From: Crambe crambe
Taxonomy: Eukaryota; Porifera; Demospongiae; Poecilosclerida; Crambeidae
DNA length: 64,000 nucleotides
Reading direction: 5' to 3'
Assembly (NCBI GenBank): GCA_963924555.1
Contig: OZ004589.1
Coordinates: 5,146,001 to 5,210,000, forward strand
The notes beneath the pieces were generated by a model. The model did not search any database and had not been told where the DNA came from. It saw only the letters and a program-made list of their open reading frames with translations. Shown piece by piece: positions 48,201 to 57,800 of the stretch. A program made the translations under genes and the position numbers. Position 1 is the stretch's first letter. Each line of letters starts with the position of its first letter.

Positions 48201-51200
48201 CCTGCCCTGTTCATCTAGGCATGCATAGCTAGCTGCCATGAGTTTCAGGGGGCTAACCATGTGAGGTAGGCGCCATTGACTTGGGCTAGCTGGTATGCAT
48301 TGCATACAAGAGGCAAAGATACATAGTTTCTATATAGATTCCTCATAGCTATACAGCATTCTAATGGTGTGTTAGAGTCAGTTGGAGTATTATAACCACG
48401 ATCGAGTGTGAATTTTCTGACTTGCTTCATAGACTCTGTGACGTTGACCATACAGACTGAGATACTTTTCTAGTGTTATGTGACACAGCTTACTGAGTAG
48501 AAAATAAGGAACCTCACCTAGCTAGATAGCTATTTTGTGGTAGAACTATCCAGTTAATTGTGGACCAAGATGACATTTTCTCATCTAGCACGTGACATAT
48601 AGCTAGAGTTTTACCACGCTTCTTCCATGCTTCTTCCAAGGTGATTTTTTTGATAAAGAGTTTGGTGCTACAGAACTAAAGCATAGTGAAACATGTTGCC
48701 AGACTAACACCACGTGCTGGTGAAGCTGGAAATAAAATAAAGTGAAGTGAAGTATGTACAAAGGTTGTAACTTAGAGAACTATAGTATAAAAATAAAAAT
48801 TTGTAGTGACTGTAGTAGGTTAAATGGCATGTTGAGCAAGGACAGCATATATGATATGTACATAGCCTGGCTTGATTAAAGTTGTTCATGAAATGTGCCA
48901 TGAAAACTGTAAAAGTTGAATGACTTTTCAAGATTCACTTGAGGCATTGAGTTCCGCAGCCATGATATTCTGCTGAAATAGAAGTGGCGGCCCACGATGG
49001 TGCGATTAAACTTGTACTCCAGTTTGTTGTTCAATGCTTCCCTAGTTGCATTTGTAGAGAAGCAGATGTAGTCTGAGATGTCTAGCTAGACTGGAGAAAA
49101 CTACCAATCTCTCTCTCGTATCCATGCAGTAACAATTCTTCAGCCTTGAGGATTTCATTATTCACTGAGGGGGGACAGTGAATTATGGACATTATTCACT
49201 GGTGAAAATTGTCCACTGGGACAAATTTTGGGAGGACAATATTCAGACACCATAAGCTTTTATTTTGTTAGGAAGCTTGGAAAACTGAGGGAGCCCCATA
49301 TCACTGACAGCTTTTATTTTGCTAGGAAGCTTGGAAAATTGAGAGAGCCCCATATCACTGACTGGTCCCTATAGCTTATTTTGCTAGGAAGCTTGGAAAA
49401 TTGGGGGAGCCCCATATCACTGACTGGTCCCTATAGCAAAAGCTTTTATTTTGAAAATTGAGGGGGCCCCATATCACTGACTGGTCCCTATAGCAAAAGC
49501 TTTTATTTGCTAGGAAGCTTGGAAAATTGAGGGGGCCCCATATCACTGACTGGTCCCTATAGCTTTTATTTTGCTAGGAAGCTTGGAAAATTGAGGGAGC
49601 CCCATATCACTGACTGGTCCCTATAGCAAAAGCTTTTATTTTGCTAGGAAGCTTGGAAAATTGAGGGGGCCCCATATCACTGACTGGTCCCTATAGCAAA
49701 AGCTTTTATTTTGCTAGGAAGCTTGGAAAATTGAGGGAGCCCCATATCACTGACTGTCCCTATAGCTTTTATTTTGGTAGGAAATTGAGGGAGCCCCATA
49801 TCACTGATGGTCCCTATAACAAAAGCTTTTATTTTGAAAATTGAGGGGGCCCCATATCACTGACTGGTCCCTATAGCAAAAGCTTTTATTTTGCTAGGAA
49901 GCTTGGAAAATTGAGGGGGCCCCATATCACTGACTGGTCCCTATAGCAAAAGCTTTTATTTTGCTAGGAAGCTTGGAAAATTGAGGGAGCCCCATATCAC
50001 TGACTGGTCCCTATAGCATGCAAAAGCTTTTATTTTGCTAGGAAGCTTGGAAAATTGAGGGGGCCCCATATCACTGACTGGTCCCTATAGCCCTAGGAAT
50101 ATGGGGACTACGGGGTCCCCATAACCCTAGTTGTATGGGGCCCCCCCAGCCCTAAATCTCTAGTGATTTGGGGATGGGGGGCCCCAAAACCAGGGGGGCC
50201 CCATTTCACTACTACACCGGGCGTACTCCAGCATCTCTATTTTTACAAAGAGACCTCCGTACCAGATTACACCTTCTGAGACCCAATTGTGAAGGTCAAG
50301 TACTAGATCAACAAGCCAAGCAAATTCAACAACGCAGCCAACATGATCAGCCCAGAGACTTCTCTGTTGGACAGGCAGTTATGGCCCGGAACTATGGTTT
50401 AGGAGAAAAGTGGATTCCTGGAGTTGTCACTCAGAAGCAAGGCCCCTTATCTTATCAGATACAGACTGAAAAGGGTCCTTGGAATCGCCACATAGATCAG
50501 CTCCGGGAGAGATCGATCAGATCTACCTTACCTACTAGTCCACCATCTCTGGACTATTCATTTGAAAGTGACTTCGATTTATCATTCGAGCCTGTGCCCT
50601 CTGAGACTGAACCTGAACCAGTTACTTTGGCAGTGCCTCAGTCTCCTGCAGAGCCAACACCAATGTCCGCCTCTGCTGAGCCAACTGAATTGGCTCCATC
50701 AGCTCGATACAATTTTCGTCGTCGTCCACCCCCTGACTATTATGGTCATTGAACACGTATGGAATTGTCTTTTTGTTTACTTGGGGAGGAGTGTAGTGTA
50801 TCTCTGTGTGTGCTGTCTTTGTGTGATTGTTAGTTTAACCTTTGTATCATTGCCTATTCATCTGTGGTTATTGGTTTTTGTAATTAGCATGCTATAAGAC
50901 GTTCTAGAACTTTTAGTTCAATGCAGATCAGACTTTTGTAGCTATCTATAATTATTGTTGTTATTAAAAACTTGCCCTCAACTATAACAAGCAGCATGAG
51001 ACAAAGTCATGTGATTGTCACTGTTATGAATATCATTACTTTCAAAGGGGGGTTACCAGTAACCCCCAAAAACTTCTCCTGTGTACGGGCCTGTATAGCT
51101 ACGTACATAATCAGTGCTATAGATAACATGTGGAACACCACCATATTGAAACTTGCGCAGGCAGGGGCACGGGCACTTCAGATTGCGCACCTGGCGCCAA

Positions 51201-53293
51201 GCTTACTTGGCCTTGACTGTGAGTGTTATACTCTCCTCTAGAAAGGTCTACCTTTGTGCTTGTAGCTAGTATACAAATGATCAGATGGTGTTATACTTGA
51301 AGCTTTAGCTATTAGCTATTACAAAGAAAACAGGTGAGTGCAAAAAAATTTCAAATATCAAGTATACTGTGGGGATGCCAAAACCTAGCTAGGTATATAC
51401 TCTCCTAGCTCCTTCAAGACAAATATTAGCAGATATAAAGTCTTGAGTCCAGTATAGCTAGCTACATACATACAGAAAAATTACAATAGAAAATAAAAAT
51501 TACTTCTAAATAATTATAGGGATCTAGCTTGATTATGTGCTAGACTGCAGACTATATTTTGGGGCCATCCCTACTTGACATTTTTAATTTTTGCGCTAAT
51601 ATAAACATGCATGTCACTCATGGCAAGGGCAGATTGAGCTGCTTTGCAGCTTGATACGCATAAGCACTCAAGTTTCTAGCTATGGATCTGACTCAAATAA
51701 TGAATCTTTGCTCTAAGAGTCCAACAAGCTGCTAGGAAACGAGATCATCTTAGTGCAGACTATTTTTAACCTCCTCCAGAGACCTCCACCAACCCATATC
51801 TGTTCCTTTGATATGTGTGCAAAATTATGATTATACCGTGCATGTGATAATCTACGTTCCTGGAATTCCAAAGTGACGTCCAAGTCGTTGATGCTAATGT
51901 CTCCAGACCTTTCCCTTCCCTTGGGTTGATAAGGGTCGCCACTACGCCAGACTACTATACTACATCATTATGTAGGTGTGGTTCTTTCATCATTCTAATG
52001 TACCTCCCCCCCCGAATGTTATTACAGGAATGTTATTACACAGTCATAACCATCACATGTGGTTTATTTCGTGGTATTATGTACATAATGACATTCCTTA
52101 ATGGCCTGGGCTTAGTGTAGACTGATGCACACACACACCATCATTACCACCACCACCACCATGTTAAATTTTACATAGCTATTCAACTGACAATACTAAA
52201 AAATCAAAGATCTCTGCTTACAATTTGGAGGAGATGAATCATGTGATCCTAACCCGTCACGATGTGACTTTGGTCCTCCTTTGGTTAATAATGGGGTAAC
52301 CAATTCACTTTTTTCTGGATTTGATTCTTCGCTAGCTTGAGGTGACATTTGCCCTTCTGTGAATGTATTGATAATTATATGAAAGCAACTAACTACTTCT
52401 TGTAATAATTATTTATTTTATGATACGTACCTAGATTATTTTCAGGAGAAGATGGAGAGTCATAGTCAGCTTGTCCCTCAAAGGGTGCACGTTGATTGTG
52501 ATTCACTAAAATTGAAAATTCTTGTCAAATATGCATCTAACAAGTTCCCTATAAGGCCACTATTATTTCCTGTCCACCGCCCGCGTATTGAAAATGTCAC
52601 TGCATCGAAAAATATTATTACTGCCATTGCTCATGCATGCAGTAGAGCGCACACATTTGGCTTCACATTATCACTGTAAAAATGAAAGTGTGTACTGCAC
52701 ACTAAATTGTCCCAATACACACACCAAAAACAAAAACAGTGTGTGTATTGGGACAAAATGGTGTGCAGTAAACACTTTTGTTATTACACAGCTCTTTTTG
52801 GGAAAGCCCGTGGTGAATGATGAAGACAGGACCTTTGAGACAAACAACGAAGCAATAATATAATAACCTCCCGCCCGCAGCACTTGTGGATGTCTTCTAC
52901 AGGAATTTTATAAAATAAATAGTGGCCTAATGAGCGATTTTAATTTATTTCACATAGTCATGTGATCATTGTACCTAAAAGCATGATGATATAGTTTATG
53001 ATTTTGTTTGTTTAACTGATAGACATAGTGTTTTGAGTTGATCTAAGTTTCTAGAGGCAAGGGGTTTGTTCAGTATGGGAATCATACTGATTACACTGTA
53101 GCTTGAGCTAAAACTTACATGCCACATTTCCTTGTTCTTCTTGATCTCCTACATGTAGAGGTCCTGAGTTGATATACAATATTGTAAGTTAAAATAGTCT
53201 GAACTATGCCAGGGATCTGAGTTAGCTAGCTATAGCCATATGCTATTACTATTCAAACTGACTTTGGGGATCATTCTCTTCACTCGTACTCAT
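33607..53293 (-). CDS. Gene B: unknown domain plus acetyl-CoA synthetase-like protein, about 1012 aa
   Basis: Minus-strand exons: 53263-53293, 53119-53163, 52431-52505, 52222-52356, 41379-42046, 41062-41296, 40891-40984, 40684-40830, 40507-40559, 40073-40278, 39853-40011, 39398-39545, 39202-39342, 38041-38133, 37870-37982, 37678-37813, 37292-37422, 37140-37230, 34147-34316, 33607-33774. Total is 3039 nt, in frame. Residues about 96-318 are the unrecognised domain ([26 protein letters not shown]). The enzyme-like part has [13 protein letters not shown] (P-loop lysine lost), [47 protein letters not shown] and WSGKILTS. Exon 10 is the shortest of the three paralogs. Exon 15 ends at a GCAAGT donor. 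Intron 4 is swollen to 10.2 kb by nested transposons. The start was chosen by homology to gene C (MS...SEENDPQS). Confidence 0.85.
35110..36240. repeat. Direct repeats in intron 18 of gene B, with ATC microsatellite
   Basis: About 35110-35460 and 36070-36440 are direct, partly diverged copies (AATGTGCTTGGACTCAAGTA; AGAGCAGAAGACAAAGCAG; ATTCTTGGACCTTGAC). The second copy has an expanded CAT repeat near 36173-36201. No exon seen. Confidence 0.75.
35599..35900. repeat. Foldback element between the direct repeats
   Basis: The left arm from CAAGTAAGGGAAAAAACATT and the right arm ending TTTTTTCCCTTACTTG are reverse complements over about 130 bp. Both contain GATGTAGGGATG and TGTATATCCAGCCAACAATC in opposite orientation. 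It is a MITE-like palindrome in intron 18 of gene B. Confidence 0.8.
38623..38978. mobile_element. 356-bp MITE with CATAGGCGTAGGAA ends
   Basis: Ends CATAGGCGTAGGAA and TTCCTACGCCTATG are perfect inverted repeats, followed inside by G-rich and C-rich tracts. The homologous intron of gene C (near 58565, AAGTATATTCATAATTG) lacks the insertion. Flanks GTATATT and GTATT suggest a target duplication of 5-8 bp. Confidence 0.8.
44119..44316 (+). repeat. 5' LTR of gypsy element
   Basis: Begins TGTAGTGTATCTCTGTG and ends CTCAACTATAACA. The coding start lies 12 nt downstream. No difference from the 3' LTR was found. Confidence 0.95.
47829..50215. mobile_element. TIR element carrying a satellite array, inserted in pol
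   Basis: ACCGG on both sides (47824-47828 and 50216-50220) marks the duplicated target. The ends form a 21-bp inverted repeat with three mismatches: 47830-47850 reads GTAGGAGCGATATGGGGCC and 50195-50215 is the complement of GTAGTAGTGAAATGGGGCC. Further GTGATATGGGGCCCC-like copies lie inside both ends. The middle (48000-49150) has no convincing gene, and the right half is a tandem array. The superfamily is not recognised. Confidence 0.85.
49240..50095. repeat. Satellite array of about 12 units of roughly 70 bp
   Basis: Units contain TTTTATTTTGCTAGGAAGC, TTGGAAAATTGAGGG, GGCCCCATATCACTGACTGG and TCCCTATAGCAAAAGC, with small deletions in some units. The GGGGCCCCATATCAC part of every unit matches the terminal repeat of the enclosing element in reverse sense, which suggests the array grew from terminal sequence. 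Confidence 0.92.
50792..50989 (+). repeat. 3' LTR of gypsy element
   Basis: Same 198 bp as the 5' LTR. Directly followed by the target duplication AGCAG. Confidence 0.95.
52672..52791. mobile_element. MITE related to the CACTGTAAAAA family, in intron 2 of gene B
   Basis: Imperfect inverted halves: CACTGTAAAAATGAAAGTG...TACTGCACAC and GTGTGCAGTAAACACTTTTG..., meeting at CCCAATACACACAC and GTGTGTGTATTGGG. Homologous positions in gene A (near 22455) and its duplicate (near 24080) lack it. Related sequence is at about 4875-4992 and 8030-8440. Confidence 0.7.
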
Positions 53294-54846
53294 CTTGAAC
53301 TTGGAAATTGCTACAGGTCAATTTCTCGAGGAATTCTTCCAGCACTCACTTACTTATCAGGAGTTGTATTAAGAGTGGAGACAGACGAGTATTTTTTCGC
53401 AATAAATAGGTTTATGCGCATGCGCGCGCTCGGTATCAGTATTTTGGCTTCCAAAACCGTGCATTTTTGCACATCCAGTTATCCGGGAGAAAAACGGGAA
53501 ATATCCTGCTGATGAATATTCATTGTCGGCATGTCGGCACTATCAGTAAATAAGAGGTCTCAGTGAACAATAGAAAGATCGATAAGCGCTTTGATTCAAG
53601 TGCTTTTGCTTTGAAGAAGCTTTGATGTTTGCTTTCATCACTCTTTTTTTTTTTTTTTTTTTTAAGGAATGACTAGACATGCATGCCTCTACTTGCCTAC
53701 GTAGCCTATAGTTGTTTGGAGGTCTTAGCAGGAGAAGAAGCGGTGGAAAGGAGTGGCTTGTGCAGCTCGAGCTGCAAGTCAGGTTGCCATGGGGAGCATT
53801 GATGACGTAGGATTGGCCGTCCAATTTGCCACTGGTGTGTCGATCCTTTCTCGAGAGAAGAAGACAGCACTATTGAAGGTAAAGGGATATATAATACTAT
53901 TTAAACCCCTAGTTTAAATTGAGTTAACATTCCAAGGAGGGCCACTCCCCTGGGCGGAGCCAGGTGCACTAGGATCGTTCGCGCATGCCCAAGGGTGGTC
54001 GATTAGATCCGTAGGAGATGACTTGGTTCAAGGTCTAGATTTGGTGGAATGGAATACTGGAATGGAATATTGGTAAATTAAACTATCCAGCCACCAGTTT
54101 CTTTCTGACATTAAATTGATACAGCTAGAATAGGGAGCTGTTCACCATTCTATTTGGAGATTGGACTAAGGACCCGAGGGCATATCATGTACGTTCTTCT
54201 TTTCTCTTATACCTTCAAGTGATGATGTGCTAGTGTACCTTCCCGGAAACTTTTTATTCTCCTGCAGGAACCTAATCATTATTATAAGTACATCCTCAGG
54301 AATATAGGAACAAGTGGTCAGCAGAAAATAAATAGCTATAGTCTGCATGTGCTCATATGATCACATCTCCTCTTATGCTCTATGAGAGCATCACTGGGGA
54401 CATTCATGTCTGCCATGTAGAATAATTTGTGTTTATAATTTTCATGTTCATTGTTTACAGCTTACTTATAATTAGCTTTACACTATTGTAGCTACATTTT
54501 CATTTTTCTTTATTGAACATGACCATGAAACCAACAAAATATTCCCAATTGATGAAGTTGCCACATCCATGGTTTCCACCTTAATTAACTGCATCACACT
54601 GATGCATGTTACAAATTCCTGCATCAGATCCTCGTCAAGTTGTCATGTGGATGGAGAATAGAGAGTTGTATACTGACAAGTCATGGTTTTTTTGTGATTA
54701 TTATATCCCTTTTACAACAGAAGCAATGATAAAATTCTTGCCAGAGAGGAAGTCATATATAAATGGTGTTAAAAAAACAATCACAATGATAAAAATTAGC
54801 TGCATAAAACTCAGTCTATAAGTTTTATCCCTATAGCTATAGCCAG
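53294..54846. other. Intergenic region between gene B start and gene C end
   Basis: It contains the NRF1-like site at 53414-53427, a poly-T run near 53644-53662 and, from about 54680, the 3' flank shared by the paralogs (TTTTACAACAGARGCAATR). The sequence 53700-54150 is richer in GC but no exon structure was convincing. Confidence 0.5.
53414..53427. promoter_or_regulatory. NRF1-like palindrome upstream of gene B
   Basis: TGCGCATGCGCGCG is identical to the site at 23119-23132 upstream of gene A, at a comparable distance from the start codon. The flanks TTTA and CTCGGTAT are also shared. Role inferred. Confidence 0.5.
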
Positions 54847-57800
54847 TTACACAGTCACAAGAGAGTAATCACAGATTCGATTACAATACTTATCAAATGG
54901 TATGTCTGTAAACTTATCACACAGCCATTTCTTTTTTGCAAAACCCAGAATTTCTTGAAGAGCTGAGATGAGTATTTTTCCTGACCATGTCAATATCCAC
55001 CCAGAAACGATTACCTGCACATGAAAAAAATAAGTGCAAGCTACCATATAGTGCATGGTGAAATGTCATGGTTTTCATGGCTGAATGTGTAGCTAAGACA
55101 TCAACCATGCTCCCAATGTAGTAGGTTAAAAGCATAGAGACTTGTCTAAGATCTATAGTATTGTTATTGTGTATCTGGCAGAAGGCTAGGCACGGATCAT
55201 ATATGATCCGTGCCTTCTGCCAGATGCACAATATGCTAAGTATCATCCATGTACTGCGTGGCTCCTACCCCAAATGAGCTAGTCATATTCACACATATTC
55301 ACGACTTCTATTTCTAGTACAGGCACCTGCCACTCTTGCTGCTCATTCATGCTTAGAACTATACTAGCAGAAGTAGTCAATATATAGATGGGAGTGTGAT
55401 TTTATAGCATGGCCATTGTAAATGTGGTGTGTCAACAGATCCCCAATTTAATGGTATTTCTCCCTGAACACTTAGCTAAGAACTACTGCTGTATTATCAT
55501 AATGAAGTAGCTATAGGATAATGGAGATCAGAGCACCTTAGCCAGTATAAGCATATATATAGCTATCACCTTGCAGTGTGGTTAGAGTATTATCTATAGA
55601 TATAACAGTCATTCAATGGTTTCTCCTTAAGGTATAAACTTCATTTCAACTTTTTAGGTAGTTCCTTGATATAGCCTCGGGCTTTAGCTGGCTCTGCACT
55701 TACTACAAACACTGGCGGAATTACTCCAGTGATGTCAACCCCACTGATGTCAGCACAACATTCGTCAATGTTTATCAGTTCTCTATACTTCTTTGTGATG
55801 GTACTTATGATGCTGTTGTAATCTGCATCCTTCTCTCTGTCTTTCAGCTCCACGAATATGCAGGCACTTTTATCTAGATGAATACAAATGACTTTTGACA
55901 CCAGTAATAATGTCCTGATTAAAGAGGTGTCCTTAATAATTCGGCTGCACATGCATTTATAAAGTGTCTGGAATAATTATAAAGGTTTTTTATGGAGCCC
56001 CACATCTTCAATGTATATAGCTATAACAGTAACAATAATTATGACAATACTGTTGACTTAATTAACAAAAATTGTAGTATTAGTTAGGCAGTTCAACCTT
56101 AGCTGTATAGCAGCCGAAGGCTCTAGTGGCTGAAGCCAGATTGTAATAACAACCGAGGCAGAGCCGAGGTTGTTTTGCGGTTTGGCTGAAGCCACTACTA
56201 AGCCTTGGGCTGCTATACAGCTAAGGTTGAACTGCCTAACTGACTTTGAAATCGTAGGTAGCTAGCTTTAGCTGAGATACTATAGTTGCATGCCATATGT
56301 AGCATGTCTAGTCTCAAGTCTAACAACTGCACCAGTTGTTCCTGCTGCATTTTATTGCACAGCTGTAATTTTTGTGAGGAAAATTTGATGAAAGACACCA
56401 CTGAACATTTTTCTGCTCTTTCTATTTGTGGTGGCTTTACTAAGAAATCGAAGTTGAACTGACTCAAATCAAGAGGTATACTAGCTAGTCCATAGCTAGC
56501 TTTAGCTGAGATAGTTTCTTTTACCTATTATCTGTGGAATTAGTGCATGCCATGTATAGCCTGTCTAATCTCAGGTCTAACTATCTATAGCTACTGGCAT
56601 TAGTAATTCCTGCTGATTTGAATTGAATAGTTTACTACACTGTTGTGTTGTAATTTGTGTTCTTTGCAATTAATTTGATGATTCTTTGAAAAATTAATTA
56701 TTCATGAGGGATCTTATAGCGACTAGTTACGTAGATCCCTCTGGAGAGGAATCTAACTCAGTAACGTACTACAGAGTTTCTACACCAGATATGTACCTCA
56801 TACATCAAAGGGAATTATTCTAAGGTGAACAAGCAGGTTAAGTGATTATACAGTCTAATCATGACCTGTTTACAACTAATGGTTTACTGGTAATGATAAT
56901 GTTTACATAGGTTGGGTATTTGGGTATCATAATTTTATCATGATGAAAGCAATATTCATGTATCATGGATTCATGGTGGAGTGACAGTTTATGGATCATA
57001 TGGGCACAGTTTATTTATCACGATGTGTCAAAGTCTAATTTGCATCTGACCTCACTCAGTAAATACTTCACTGTGAGATTGCTTCATCTAAACAATGAAT
57101 CCAATAACTTGTCTAATTCAGATTTGAAGGCTTAAAAGCAGGTGTCTGGAGTCCAGACATGAAGGGGCAGTACCCAATTTTGTGTAATGAGTCAAGCCCA
57201 CAGATATTTACACTACTAGAAACTGAAAGAAAAAAGAAATTTTCATTGGGAGAGGAAATTGAAAGCATGAATTATAATGAACTAGACCTTTGAACTGTCA
57301 ATTGGTTGGTCAGTCAGTTAATCTAGCACATTAATAGTAAAATCTTACAGTCAAATCCTTGCTCTTGAGGTCTAGTTTGGGCAGTCCCACTATGAATTCC
57401 AACCAGAGATGTTTTCACGATTTTTTTATCACTTTTCATCTGTGCAAGAATACATCACATCAACCATCAACACTTATGCATAATAACTCGTAGTCATTAC
57501 CAGTTGGTCTTCAATATAAGCAACATTTAACCATACACCTTGAATTCTCATGGCTCCATTGTGTCTTCCTGTGATCTTGTATCCTCCATTCTCAAGTCTA
57601 AGAGCCAAGTCAGAAGTAAAAAATCCATGACCTGAAAAACACAAACCATATAAGCCATTGAATGAAATAGCAGGATATACTGAGTGTTGTCAGAATAGTT
57701 TACTAGAAAGTAATAATGTAGTTATTATAATAAACCATACCATATTTTTCATAATTGTAGTAAGTGTCTTTGAAGTTTTTCTTGCATTCTTCATCATCAT

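Larger units (their letters stand above)
44329..50752 (+). pseudogene. gag-pol: gag-pol polyprotein of the gypsy element, interrupted by an insertion
   Basis: Coding runs 44329-47828 and resumes at 50221-50752. Without the insertion and one ACCGG copy the frame is continuous, about 1343 codons. Gag is followed by two zinc knuckles ([28 protein letters not shown]). Next come the protease ([14 protein letters not shown]), reverse transcriptase ([44 protein letters not shown]), RNase H ([20 protein letters not shown]) and integrase ([19 protein letters not shown], then DFAGPF and SDNGPQF, with E in the RSFKEAMK helix). The C-terminus resumes [17 protein letters not shown]. Native reading would stop at 47856 in the inserted DNA, removing the integrase C-terminal part, so this copy is probably immobile. 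Confidence 0.95.
44119..50989 (+). mobile_element. Ty3/gypsy LTR retrotransposon
   Basis: Two 198-bp LTRs (TGTAGTG...TATAACA) look identical by eye and the element is flanked by AGCAG (44114-44118 and 50990-50994). A purine tract (TTGGGGAGGAG) precedes the 3' LTR. The single gag-pol frame is split by the insertion at 47829-50215. Domain order protease, reverse transcriptase, RNase H, integrase defines Ty3/gypsy. It lies antisense to gene B in intron 4. Confidence 0.96.
43634..51093. mobile_element. DNA transposon (non-autonomous) hosting the gypsy insertion
   Basis: Ends are CAGGCCCGTACGCAGGA and the complement of CAGGCCCGTACACAGGA (one mismatch in 17), both followed inwards by G-rich sequence. 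TATAG flanks both sides (43629-43633, 51094-51098). Without the gypsy element only about 580 bp remain and no transposase is visible. The homologous intron of gene A (near 21110) has no such insertion. Superfamily not certain. Confidence 0.85.

Noticed and set aside
48245-48931. Short frames in the middle of the satellite-carrying element as its transposase
   Set aside because: They are short, compositionally biased and lack any catalytic motif.
49240-50095. CRISPR-like array
   Set aside because: Units are contiguous tandem repeats without unique spacers, inside a eukaryotic transposon.
54917-55246. Alternative longer frame overlapping the last exon of gene C
   Set aside because: It reads a different frame of the exon and runs through the intron; the exon phase and SGK motif support the other frame.
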